64,000 nt of DNA from Blastomyces gilchristii SLH14081 (GCF_000003855.2 NW_003101680.1:6306613-6370612); one strand, 5' to 3'. Positions 22,493 through 34,254 are shown, counted from the stretch's first letter. The notes: generated from the sequence alone by a model not told the origin. Made by a program: numbers and translations.

Positions 22493-24640
22493 TCATACAG
22501 CATTGTATCCCCCAGATGATGATGGTGGCGGCGGTGGAGGTGGTGAACCAGCTCCTGGAGGTGGTGGCGGTGGAGGAGCCTCAGAAGCTGGTGGAGGCGG
22601 TGGAGAGCTTTGTGGAGGTGGCGGTGGCGGCGCTTGCTGCTGCTGCTGTTGCTGATAATACTGCTGGTAGTACGCGACATAATTTTGATAGCCTCCCCAC
22701 GCTGCGTATGGATCTTGGCCAGACATATATTGGGAGTACATGCGGCTGTAGTCGGCTAGAGACTGACCAGCCGCCGGTGCGGCTTGAGCTGTCGCGCCGG
22801 CATCAGCGCCAGGTGTGGCATTGGCAGAAGGGCTCATGGGTGTCTGGGGAGACGAGTAGCTTCCATAATTGCCACCGCCTCCCCCATAACTCCCACCGCC
22901 ATAATGGGAACGGTCGCGCTGTCCATACCCGCCACCATGGTGACCACCTCCACTATATGACCGTTGTGGGGGTGGTGGCTGTTCCTTAAACCTCTCATAT
23001 TGCTCCCTCACGTTAGCGAGGAGGTCCTCGCAAAGCGCTTTGGCGTTTTGGACTTCCTTCGGATCCGGGCCACTGTGATGGATTAACATGTGCTATGACT
23101 TCATATTTCCTACCACGGAATAGAAGACGATACTTACGCTACATGTAAATACATAGGTTCATCACTTTCTCTTCCTGTGCTATGTTCTGTAAAACCAGAG
23201 CCACGCCCCTTGATCTGAACACGGCAACGCGTCTCCTGCTGGATGTGTTTAACATATGCACCGCCTTGGCCAACTACCTGAGCACGAAGATTAAAACCTG
23301 GGATAGGCTCTAGATCCACAGGGATCCGTTCCTCCGGCCATTTGCGCTGTACGATTTTTTGTTAGCCATCGCATTAGTGCTGTATTGCTCTCTCAAATAC
23401 ATACTCGACCGTATTCATCCCGCTCCACTTGCTGCTCTGGCTCTCTGCGGCGGAACCTCCGCTCGTCAACGAGGTTGGGCAGTTCTTGCTTCATCAATTC
23501 CTCTATTTTGGCAACTGCCTTGTCAAGGCCTTCTTTGGTGGTGCTCGTTACATGAAGATAAAGCGGGGGATTCTGTAAAATGTCAGTCACCGTTCATTTG
23601 ATCTTCCCGCATCATTCAGATACTGATGGAGCTTACCGCAGCCGTAGCCATGCTTTTATCAGGGAAATAGCTTCCTCGGGTTGTGACATCTTTAAACCTT
23701 TACATGAGCTTCTGTTATCTAAAATAGAGTAGCATATGATAATATAGTGATGGAGAAGTCGTACCGGCGCCAGTTTCTTCTTTAATCTAAATATCACGTA
23801 GCGGAGGTCAGCAGATGCCAAAGAGGGGTTTCGAGATGCTATGGAGAGTTGGGTAAGCTTCAGCCACCATCACAACAAGAAGGGGAATGGTGATGTGGAT
23901 ATGAGTTGAATATTGTTTTTTAAACCGTGGCTCCGGGCCATAAAGAGTAACAATGCCTGGGAATATCAGTGGACATGACAGAAATATTTACCATCCTCTG
24001 GGTTGCACCCTTAGTCAGTGTGTAGCGGTTTCGGAGATCGTTGACTTCAATATCTTTGATGTAGTCTCCATCCGCCATGTAAACTTCTCCATTAACGTTG
24101 CGTGCGCCTTCCGCACCTGGAGAAGCAGACTTTGCCGCTGGACTAGCAGTCTATTGATTAAGTATATTAGAAACGAGGAAACGCGTTCATTGGCAATGGA
24201 AGGTTAATGGGTCCCGAGGGGGGGGGGGGGGGGGAGGGTAGGGGAGTCTGCATATCATACAGAACGGACTGGCGGCACGTTCATGTGCTGATATCCTTTC
24301 TTGGCTTGAAGCTCAGCATTTATCTTTGCAGCAGCGGCAGCTATTTAGATGTCAATCCGAATATTGAATTAGTATTCTGCTTGCGAAAGAAGTCCCGATG
24401 AAATATGCACATGGCAGAAAACTCACCTGCGGCAGCAGTTGGATCTGGAGCTGCGGACTTCCGCTTGTCGTCGTTTCCAGGGCTTCGCGGTTCCCGGCTC
24501 AGTGGACTTCGTTCCCGCGTGGAGTCGGAATTTCGGGCAGATGGGGATCGCGAGCGTCGGTCAAATCTTGACTGTCGTCGAGGCTCTGCTTCTGTTTGAT
24601 CAAAACGAGAGCGCTTTGCGCGCCGCTCACTGTCCGCCAT
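22493..24640 (-). CDS. KH-domain RNA-binding protein, KHDC4/BLOM7-like
   Basis: Eight exons: 24640..24427, 24340..24261, 24150..23992, 23786..23765 (only 22 nt), 23689..23637, 23572..23405, 23346..23138 and 23072..22493; 494 residues with frame kept throughout. The Arg/Ser-rich N-terminus is followed by AAAAAKINAELQAKK. The first KH-like region reads DIEVNDLRNRYTLTKGATQR, then MIKEETGADVTTRGSYFP. The second reads FNLRAQVVGQGGAYVKHIQQ, then ETRCRVQIKGRGSGF and EPMYLHVA. The order matches human KHDC4, which binds pre-mRNA and affects splice-site choice, so a nuclear splicing role is inferred. The C-terminal third is Gly/Tyr-rich, then Gln- and Pro-rich (runs of 6-8 residues). The DNA coding for it is repetitive. 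Convergent with the RecQ-type gene. Confidence 0.85.
24218..24234 (+). repeat. poly-G run (17 nt) inside an intron
   Basis: Seventeen G on the plus strand (C on the transcribed sense strand) within the second intron of the KH-protein gene. A pyrimidine-rich intron run is compatible with splicing. The exact length is prone to sequencing error. Confidence 0.85.
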
Positions 24641-25235
24641 TGTTGGTAGCGGCAGCGTAGCCTCACACACGGGAATCAAACTGTGTCCTGTAGATCCGAA
24701 AAATTAAATACGCTAGCGTGAAGAAAAGTGAGACCAGAGTCAGGGTTGGTGATATCGTCAAATAGGAATATTTTGAGCATGTTCTTCGCATGTCTGTTAA
24801 CAAGAGTGCTTCAACTATACGCTATTCCAAATCCGCGACTAGTGTATTGCTTAGTCATAAGAACTTAGCCTCAACGAAATAAGCTAATCCTTAGACGGAC
24901 TAGGCAGTTGCTGGTACCGCTCAGTCGTTTCTCCGACCTCGGAGTTTGGCAGCGATCATGTGACTCATATTTTTCAACCTCCAAAAGAAATGGAAGAAGA
25001 AACAGAACTGTTTAAGCCTTGGAATATCCGCTTAAGGTGAGATTGTGATGAGCATCATTCCTTTCCCATTTCTCCAATTGTAGAGTCATAGAGGTGGTAT
25101 ACTCTGTTCCTTTTGGTGGATAGCTTTCTTAGCTTCCAAAACGAATTTAGAGCTAACACAAGAGGAGTCACCAGTAGCTCCTTGCGACTAGACGGATAGA
25201 GAGCAATTTGCTCTCGCCGTCGTGCGTGGTAGAAA
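24641..25235. promoter_or_regulatory. divergent promoter region of the KH gene and ILV6
   Basis: 595 bp between two divergent start codons, holding a perfect Gcn4/CpcA-type site (TGACTCA, 24961-24967). No gene recognised. Confidence 0.5.
24961..24967 (+). promoter_or_regulatory. TGACTCA, candidate Gcn4/CpcA site of ILV6
   Basis: Exact consensus for the general amino-acid-control activator (Gcn4 in yeast, CpcA/CPC1 in filamentous fungi), 269 bp before the ILV6 ATG. Branched-chain amino-acid genes are classic targets of this regulator, so the placement makes functional sense. Binding itself is inferred. Confidence 0.55.
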
Positions 25236-26305
25236 ATGGCTTCTCGACGAGTTTTCTCCCTATCTTCAACGCGCGCTCTATTGTCGTCGCCCTCTACATG
25301 TGGCTCTGGAAGCAAGCTCGCCACTTCCCGCAAACCATGCAATGCCCGTTCCTCATCGAGCTCGACATCCGCTCTCGCGTACAAAGCTCTGCACCGTCGT
25401 TCCCCGCTTCCTCTCCCAGTAGCTGATAGCCCGACCTGGTCCGCCCCTGCTGCAGTCTCCTCGATTCTATACGAGACCCCAGTACCGTCGACCAAGCCTC
25501 CAAAGCGCCATGTGCTGAATTGCTTGGTACAAAATGAACCTGGCGTTCTCTCCCGCATCTCCGGAATTCTTGCAGCTCGGGGTTTCAACATTGACAGCCT
25601 CGTTGTCTGCAATACGGAAGTAGAAGATTTGTCGCGGATGACAATTGTCCTTCGTGGACTAGATGGTGTGGTTGAGCAGGCCCGTCGCCAACTGGATGAC
25701 CTCGTTCCCGTATGGGCTGTGCTTGATTACACTGACTCTGCCCTGGTACAACGTGAGCTTCTTCTTGCGAAAGTTAGCATTTTGGGCCCAGAGGTGTTCG
25801 AAGAACTCCTCCAGCACCACCGTGAAATGACCACACCAGAAAATGAGGAAGTATCTGGCTCTGCTGAGAAACCGGCGAAGTCAGCCGAAATTGAAGTACA
25901 GAGGTTCAAAGGAAGCCAACACGCCAGTGATTACCACCCCAGCGGACTAGCTCACAGCCAGGCACTTCGACACAAGCACGAGCATTTGAAGGCCATTACC
26001 CACCTGACCCATCAATTCGGTGGCAAGGTTTTGGATATCAGCACCAACAACTGCATCGTTGAAGTGTAAGTTTATGCATCCCGGCTTGTTGGTTATGAGG
26101 GCCACCATTGATAACACTACGTGACAGATCCGCAAAACCAAGTCGTATCGATTCCTTCCTTAAACTAATTTCTCCCTTTGGTATCCTTGAATCTACCCGA
26201 ACAGGTCTGATGGCCCTGCCACGCTCTCCGCTCTCCGGACCAGAAGAAGAGTTCGAAAAGGATACAAGCGAGGCTGTCGACGCTAGTGCTCTTCCACCTG
26301 GTTAA
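25236..26305 (+). CDS. ILV6: acetolactate synthase regulatory (small) subunit
   Basis: Two exons, 25236..26065 and 26128..26305 (62-nt GTAAGT...CAG intron, phase 2), 335 residues. It is the regulatory subunit of the enzyme that condenses pyruvate in the first shared step of valine, leucine and isoleucine synthesis. In fungi it confers valine feedback inhibition and acts in mitochondria. The first 45 residues are Ser/Arg-rich with almost no acidic residues, as in a mitochondrial presequence. An ACT domain follows from about residue 91: HVLNCLVQNEPGVLSRISGI, then LAARGFNIDSLVV. The C-terminal domain has HLTHQFGGKVLDISTNNCIV and then SFLKLISPFGILESTRTG across the splice site. A TGACTCA site lies upstream. 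Confidence 0.95.
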
Positions 26306-29300
26306 ATTTCACAATATGCCGGCCTCTGAGGCCTCTGATTTAGTGCTAGATTCAGTTGCTGCTTTATATTTGGATACGTGTTATTTGTTATCTGCAATAG
26401 TTTTGTGTAGCATTCCTGAAGGGAAGCAATCATACTTTAGGGAATGAATGGAAAGAGAAAATGGAAGGACAGTGACAGGCAATCAAGTTATTTCTTTTTA
26501 TTTTCTCATTTCTCTGGTTCTGTATAACTCTATGCTATCGTCTAGTTTCCTTCATCTCTTGTATATTTTACGTATTGGGAAGGAACGGACCGAATAACTG
26601 CCCATTTTAATTCTACTTTTTTTTCTTTTTTTCTTTTTTTTTTTGTGGCTGTTTATGTCTTGTCGTCATCATTGGCGTAGTGAATTTATTTCAGTGCCCC
26701 TCACCGCAAAGCTCTCCGGCCTCTCGCACCGTATATTGGTCTAGGGGCAAGGTACTAACTCTTCTTCGGGCATTGGAATTGCCATTGATACTATGTGAAA
26801 ATTGGATAAACATAGAAGCGGTGTGAAGGGAACCAACCACCTAGCTATTTTCATTTGGTCTTTCAGGAATAGAGCAACGAACGAGCTTACATCCAAAAAA
26901 TAGCTTGAAGAAAATATGAAATCGTAACTGGATTGGAAGACCACATACGCATAGAACGAAAGTCATAGTAGTTGGAATCTCAAAGATAAATGCTTATCAC
27001 TAGCATCCATAGGGCCACAGAGCCCTGCTGTTCATATGGTTGAGCAGCTCCTATTGAAGAACAGTTGAGAGGGGAGAAGAAAACGAGAACAAAATAAATA
27101 AAACGTGCTTCTCACAGTCATAACGTCGTAATATCGTTGGGGTATCAACTGGGCCGTGAAAGGTCATAGAAATGAAGACAAGGGGAGAAGAAAGATAGCC
27201 TGGGCAAGACATGTCGCAGACAGTGGAAACACTAAGAAAAAAAAGAGAGGGGGGGGGGGGGGGAAGAAGGGAAATAAGGCGGACAGAAAGCCCAACAAGC
27301 CAATTTAAAGCCGTCCACCTGTGTTCATCAAGAGCAGTGTGTAGGAAATATCCCGAAATCCGTATCTTCCGTCTTCCCAACGACCACGTACCAGGATGTG
27401 CGGTATGCGGTATCTTTCAACCTTCACTTTCTGTCCCTTTCCGACAAACTTCACAAATTCCGCAATACAAGGGGCTGTAGTTTTGTCCTCTGTTTGTCGG
27501 GCAAGTGCAGTCCTCAGAGAAGACCGTCTCTATGGCTCCACATTTATAGATAACGGTGTGGTTGCACATGGTTGTGAGGAAGATGCCTCGCGCAATTGCG
27601 GGTTGGTTGAAGGATAAAGGAAAAGACGAGTCGGATGGGAGGCTGGAAATGGGATATAGCAGAGACGTGGAAATCTGCCTATGGATGTTGTTCAATTCTT
27701 TGTGTATTTGATTTTGATACTCCTACTCCCTTCACGTGCTATGGCAGCAACAGAGATACTGATAGTCGGAAGTTATGTGAACCGAGGGTGATAACCGGTG
27801 TCGAATAAACAAACGGCTTTGGGTTAAAGTTCTGAAATATCTATGTAAAGACTTGATATGAACGGACAAGAGGAATTCGAGAAGGCTCTGCCCTATTATC
27901 GTAAGAGTCGATGTGTAAAGTCGGAGATGAAGGGGCGAGTAAAAGGTTAGGAGAAAATTGATTGCGCCGTATCAGAAGTGTGTATGTGAACAGCCAGGAA
28001 AATCTTAAGTGGACGGTAAAAGGATGTCGACAGCAAGCTGATATATAATCGACCTGGATTGTTTGCTGTGGGGAAATAAATACTAATTTATTGGAACTCC
28101 ACTCGGAAGTGACAGCAAACAAGAAGGTAAATTTGTGCTACCCCTCCAAAAATCGAAAGTGTTAGATGTGTACGTGAAATGAAGCGTTTTGATATTTGCT
28201 AACGGATATCGTTAAATAATGTAAAATTGTAAACTTCAGAATTGAATTGAGGGGACGAGATGTAAATTATATACCCTTTCAAGGAAGATAGACGGGGGCC
28301 CTATTTGCCAAAACCATTCGCGCAAATCACCTGTGAAAGATATAGGCACGAAACTCCCATGCTTGCTTGGGCACGAGTGGACCTTTTGTTTGACGTCATC
28401 TAGCAGAAATAAAGAGATGCGCGAAAGTTTAAAGAAAATGCAGTTAACACAATATCGCAATGCAACAGCTGAACGGGGGTTAGTAGCGGAGATGTCAGAA
28501 GCAAACGAGACGAGGATTCAAAGGTGAATCCTGGGCGACAAATCCTGTCACAGCATGAGGGTCAGGATGAAGTGAAACAATTGAGGCTGGAGAGCTTAGC
28601 CTGGGAGCCGGGATCATTGTTCGCACCTGTCGCTGCCCAACTATGGAGAATCAATGCGATGGTTATCTCAGTGGGAAATTATGGAATGGAAAAGTAGGTT
28701 CGTGTATAAACTTTATCTGAAGACGGTGGGTAACTACCCAATGACACAGGAGAGGCATTGATTGTCCAACGAGCACAGTAATACTCAGATCGGTCCCGAG
28801 GTCCTTGAGTTGGGAGAACTTGACAGCAAGAGATGGCGCAATAGAGGTCGCCATAGGGCAGGTGAATCCGAGATGCGCAAAGACAAACCCTTACACCTGC
28901 CAAAGTGCGTCACTTTCTCGTAGTTGATGGGAAAAGAAATCTAAAATCCAATAGGATGTCAGGGCCATCTGTGGGCATTGGGAAAATAACGGACTTTTTG
29001 AGACCACCAATGATGCAAAATATTGACCAATATGCAATTATGACATCAGTGACAAGGAAACATTAAATATTTGCTATTTGGGCTGCGATAGGGAAAATGC
29101 GCAGTTAGCTCTGAAAGAAGACCCAAGTGTAAAAAAAATGCACTTAGGGAGAGCGGTGACTATGGATTGAAAATGATTGGGTGGCGGCCGATGATGCTAA
29201 GGAACCTGGCCACATGTTCATCTCCAAATAACCGGAACTGACCAGGAAGAGCAGCAAAGAGACGAGAGGGATTCCTGGAAAGGTTCGTTGAAAGTTTGGG

Positions 29301-30129
29301 GGAGGACAACTGGTCTTGGTCCTGTAATTCGTCCACGTGTGACCAATCAATCTGGGAACCGGAACCGGGACCATTAGCATGCGTACAGATCGTGACATTC
29401 TGATCGCCTGGTTACAATGATCGACTCGCTATTTACCTACCTTTTGCAACTGTCATCGTCTGAAGACAACCATGGTCAAACATCCTTGCTTTGAGATGCT
29501 GACATTTGCGACGCTAGCCTTTGGACATTTTTCTCATTAGTGTACCGGTAGGTAAGTAAGTTGGAAGTCGCCTTATTAACGTGGGAGCTCATATATCTCG
29601 TGCCAGACACGGCACGACATTATGACCAAAAATGGACAGGGACTCATCCTCAACTTGTTTGCCAGAAACATTGAAGCCCCGCGCTGAAGATTCTTAGTTG
29701 ATTCAAAACATTGCATAGAATACAAGTTGTGCTAGAGTTAGTAGTCCACATCCCGGTAGAACGAGAGCCAGCGGAACAGCAACGATCATGATTCAGGCAA
29801 AACCCGCCGCCGAGAAAAGATTGGGATAAATCATGGTTAGCCGGGATGTGGTTATAAAGAACTCTTTCGCATGTCCGTTGACGTAAGGCTCGAAATGCAC
29901 ATCCAATGTATAAATACAATGCCAAAAGGTCAAAAGGTGGATGAAGTATAGTCGCATTATCCTCCATAAAAAGTATGTGTACGCCAATGAACACCTTTTG
30001 AAGCGGGTTCCTCAGAGACCCGAGACAATTAACCTTAAAACTCCAACATGTTGCTCTCGAAAAGGAAAGGAGGAAACCTGACAGCTCATTCCAGAAAATG
30101 GTTCCGCATCGTTAGAAAACATTATTATC
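26306..30129. other. long gene-poor stretch, no recognisable gene
   Basis: 3.8 kb between the 3' end of ILV6 and the 3' end of the minus-strand membrane-protein gene. Only short frames of 60-115 residues without motifs are present. It has T-rich sequence near 26620-26645, a run of 15 G at 27249-27263 and several CCAAT/ATTGG boxes between about 28940 and 29350. A non-coding transcript or fast-evolving small gene cannot be excluded. Confidence 0.5.
27249..27263 (+). repeat. poly-G run (15 nt)
   Basis: Fifteen consecutive G in non-coding DNA, preceded by an A/G-rich stretch. Confidence 0.85.
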
Positions 30130-33090
30130 CTATATCCGTACCTTTGCGCCAATCCCTTTACCTTTGTAGAACAGAGTATTCGAATAGTTTCCGAGCTGCA
30201 CGTCGACGTCAGCGACAGCATCCATTCTCAATGTTCCCCCTAACGCCTGTCGGATCGCTTCGTATCCCGCGCCACTAAAATCCAGGTCCACCGGGAGCCG
30301 CGGTGTCTGGGATATCCCAGGCGGTACTGCAAATGGAAGGTCATACTTGATATTTCCTACAGGCTCAGTGTGATTGTAGAATGCCACTGCGTCAATACCG
30401 GTAATCAGAAGTGTGGTGGACAACAGCGGTGAGGCCAGGGTGAATACCGCAGTCGAAGACCACAAGTGCAACTACCAAGACCAAGGATTTGCAAGTCAGT
30501 CCTCGTCAATGGTTGTGTAGTAGAACACGAGTGAAATTTAGGTAGGAGAGAAATCAGATTATGAGGTACCCATCTGCCTGATTTCCTCAGTAGGAGATTG
30601 TTTAGAAAGGCTATCGGCAAGAGCAGACAATACCGTTGCATCCTTAATGAAGTGGGTTTGGCCATCATCCCCTGGATTCTGATCATCTCTTGGTGCTCGA
30701 AGCTTCGGAATCGGAATGTCCAGTTCCAGGGCCGATAATGCCAACCCTAATCTAGGGAGAGTTGGAATCGTGTGTTGATGTGGGCGAAGGGCGATGGACG
30801 CATTGAATCCTGAAATCAGTTAGAGGAGTTACCAAGCTGGGTTGTGTGTAACTGGGACAAACCTGAAACATAACGAGATATCAGATCTTGACCAACAGCG
30901 ATTCCATCCTTTCCACCAAACCGCAATGGGTCCCAGAGAGCAGATATTTCAACCCCGGAATTGAGTCCTGGTGACATTGACAGGTTTCGGGCGATCACGC
31001 GCCCAACGTTGGTTCCGTTGTGCGCGACTCGTAAATTTATATAAGGAACGATCGCTGAATATTCAGTTGGATTTGTCAAATTTAATTTTGCTGCAAGAAG
31101 GATGGATGACTCCGTCGTTTGGACTATTTCTAGAGTATCCACGGCAACCTTGAGGTCCGAAAATCCTCCACTCGCGAGGGCTAGACGTAATGGCATATTA
31201 GTTAGAAATTCACGATAACCAAGATATCCGAAAACGTACGCTTCACAGTGATGTTGCCACTAGCTGGAATATCTCGAATTATGAATTGCCCAAGCGCAGT
31301 ATCCGTTTCTGCATCCACCTTTGCTTTAACATGTAAAGGAATAGGTTTGCGTTCGAGGATTAACGCTTGGACAACATCCGTAAATGTGTCCCCATTGGTG
31401 ACCTGTAGCGGTGCTTTCTTGATATCGAACTGGACCAGCAACGCTACAGACGGAGGCGAGCCGTCTTGAATGCGAGTTGCAGAAGCATTTTGCCACTTGT
31501 TAATTTTTATGTAACCAAGCTCTCTTCCCTCATAGTAAATATATGCAGTAGACCGAACGTGGGAGATATTTAATGGAAAGTTCATCTCCTTAGGAAGGCC
31601 GATTACCGCTTTGACCATTGCGGAAACCGTAAGTTGAGCTTCTGGGGTGTCTGGTTGAGCGAATGGTTCCGGTAGGAAGAAATGAACGTTCGTCATGGAA
31701 AAGTTTCGAACTAAATGGTCAAGCGCACGGCCTGCGAAAGGTACAGGAACCGTGACGTTTCTCAGAAAACCTTCTATCCAGTTAGGCAAATTGGATGAAG
31801 GGGATTTGCCTCCACGAATGTAAATTTTAGATTCCAGCCCACGAATATAGTTTTCAACTAGAAGATCTAAAGGTGACCAGTTGGTACCAGGACAGGCAGT
31901 GGTTAAGACATCAGGAAGTGTTCCAATATATCCTTTCGCAGAGATATTCACGGGCTCATTGGGGGCGATTTGAACTAGGTCCGTTGTAGCATTAGCTACT
32001 ACAATATAGCGGTCCATAGGTGCACAGTTTGGTACTGAAATCTTGAAGCCCATTGGAGGCACGGTGAGTTTGACTGGATATCGATTCATAAGAAGCACTG
32101 AGATGTCGGCTTCCATAGCTTTTTGATGTGTTGGTGTCCTGATTTCATGGAAGTCCAATTTCGTGATGTTGAAATCAGGGAAACCGTGGTAGCTATGGTC
32201 TATTAAGATTATTAGTCAAACATGTCCAAATTCAGGTCAGGATTTCGAAAGAAACTGTACAGGGATTGACCTTGGAATACAAATGACTCCGAGATAGTCT
32301 GAGATCCGAGATATAATATGCCGGATCTCAGGCGCACAGAAGCCACTCCTCTGACACGCAACTGGCCAAGGCGGCCCTGGAGCCAGTCGTTCGCTACAAC
32401 TCGAACCCCGGCCATATCTCCGGCTTTCAAGTCTGTTACAAAATCGATGGTATTCACGTGGCCATCACGAATATTGACTCGGATGGGTGGGATCGTCGCA
32501 GTTCCTAGCAGGACGTTGCCGTACTCTGGAAGATACACTTGTACTTCGGTTTCATCGCTCTCAATCTCTCTTGCTAACCACGTTCCCAAACGCCCAATAT
32601 CACGTACAACTTTCGTCGGCACACGCGACGCATCGAGAACAAAGGAGCCTTGAACTCTAGCCTTTACTCCATCTGATGTAAATGAGTCGATGGATACATC
32701 AGTGGCTTTAAAAACTGTAGCCGTTTCAGCATATTGTTTGATCACAGTCGGGCTGGCAAAACCCAGCCCCAGAACTGTAATTATTGCCAGTATAAGGCTT
32801 AGCAGAGCGATAGACGAAGGTCGGGTGATCCACCTCGGTCCCTGTTTTGTGGAAGACGGGTTCGGGGATGATTCGCGGGAGGACGAGGATGAAATGTTGA
32901 CATCCCCCAAATATTGGATGCCTTCACTTGCCCGATGTGCAAGAAGGGGTGTAGATTCCGACAAAAGTTCATATGACGTGGTTTTGGGCTTCCCGTTACG
33001 AATAGAGCTCGTCCGGGTCTCTGGATGGAGGTTTTCCTGGGAGGCCTCACTGAGCAGCGGAGCACATTCTCCCACGGCGTCCCCAGCCAT
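30130..33090 (-). CDS. vacuolar-type type II membrane protein with repeated DUF3712/LEA-like domains
   Basis: Five exons: 33090..32271, 32199..31240, 31180..30863, 30809..30634 and 30471..30130; 871 residues. The second intron carries a textbook CTAACTAAT branch site. The last junction (HFIKDAT to LHLWSSTAVF) was chosen because it is the only in-phase join. The N-terminal 100 residues are hydrophilic and contain two acidic di-leucine-like signals (CAPLLSE, STPLLAH). One transmembrane segment follows (IALLSLILAIITVLGLGF), then a large lumenal part of repeated beta-rich units with many N-glycosylation sites. Relatives in filamentous fungi are often named pre-rRNA processing protein. Yeast Tag1, a vacuolar membrane protein involved in ending autophagy, has a similar architecture. 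Vacuolar location is inferred from the di-leucine signals and relatives. The gene is divergent from ornithine carbamoyltransferase with a transposon-like element between. Confidence 0.75.
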
Positions 33091-33315
33091 GATGGCTGGA
33101 ACTACAAAGATGGCAACGACTGTAACTTTAAAGGTTAATTCTTCAACGACATGGGCCGACTCTTAATGAAAAGTGATGTGACTCGAGAAAGTCAAGGTGG
33201 AAGAGAAGGTGGAAGTTGGATGTTTGAAACCTTGGATGACGTTGTTTAGTCAGCGAAACCCCTAAAAATAACATATGGTACTACTGAATTGTATTAACCA
33301 ATGAATAAGCAGATA

Positions 33316-33412
33316 ACGTAATCAACCACTCAACGACCGTCTACACTCAACGCCCGCCCCTGTAATTCTATTTCAATCAACTTCAAATGTTAATATCTCA
33401 ATGAATATTCAT
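33316..33412 (+). repeat. left terminal inverted repeat
   Basis: 97 bp, inverse of 34158-34254 with two mismatches (position 21: A against C; position 74: G against A). It contains two copies of the submotif ACTCAACG(A/C)CCG. Confidence 0.9.
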
Positions 33413-34157
33413 TATTTTAACTTTTTAATTTGTAATTTATAAATATCAAGATTTATATTATAATATAATTCAAAATTATTATAATATAATTAAAATTGAT
33501 TAAAATATAGATTTAATTATAAAATAAAATACAATCAAATAAAATATATAATATTCAATTATAAATTAAGAAATAAATATTATATATTATTAAAATTTAT
33601 AAATATTATATAAATATATTATAATTTAATAGATATTATATTATTTTATATAAAAATTATATATTTTAATTTTTAAGAATTTTTTTAATTTTTTAATTTT
33701 CATTTTTATATAAATTACAAGTAAAATATTAAAAATTCTTGAAATTTTAAATTTTTAAAAATAATTTATTAAATATAAATATATTTAAGCTCTTTAGTAT
33801 AATAATTTATTTAAATTACAGTTTTAAAATATAAATAATACATAGTTATTACAAAGGTAATATTTAAAAAATAAAAATTTATATAAAATTCTAAATAAAT
33901 CAATAATAAATAAGAATTTTAAAATAAAATTTTGTATAGTATTAGAAATATATATAATCTATACTATATTTAAATTTTATATAAAAATAATCAATATTTA
34001 TTAATATATTTATAAATATATACTCTGTATTTTATTTTAAAATAGTCTTTTAAAAAGTTTAATAAATTAATAATTATATATTATTTTTTTATAAAAATTT
34101 GATATAATATAATATATATCTGCAAATTACTATATTCATTTTTTAGAATAGTTTTTG

Positions 34158-34254
34158 ATGAATATTCATTGAGATATTAATATTTGAAGTTGATTGAAAT
34201 AGAATTACAGGGGCGGGCGTTGAGTGTAGACGGGCGTTGAGTGGTTGATTACGT
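34158..34254 (-). repeat. right terminal inverted repeat
   Basis: 97-bp inverse partner of 33316-33412. The outer end reads GGTTGATTACGT followed by TA. Confidence 0.9.

Larger units (their letters stand above)
33316..34254. mobile_element. MITE-like DNA element, 97-bp inverted repeats, nearly pure A+T interior
   Basis: A 939-bp unit bounded by 97-bp terminal inverted repeats (33316-33412 and 34158-34254) that differ at two positions. Both ends start ACGTAATCAACCACTCAACG and are flanked by TA on the outside (33314-33315 and 34255-34256). TA target duplication is typical of Tc1/mariner/pogo-type transposition. The interior (33413-34157) has hardly any G or C and no coding frame, so it cannot encode a transposase. 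The outer half of each repeat is GC-richer (for example CGCCCGCCCC), giving a sharp composition step. It lies 226 bp upstream of the membrane-protein ATG and 541 bp upstream of the OTC ATG. I do not recognise the family. Confidence 0.85.

Noticed and set aside
25055..25612. 185-residue minus-strand ORF across the start of ILV6
   Set aside because: Antisense shadow of a clear coding exon; no motif of its own.
32690..33166. 158-residue plus-strand ORF
   Set aside because: Antisense of exon 1 of the vacuolar-type membrane protein.
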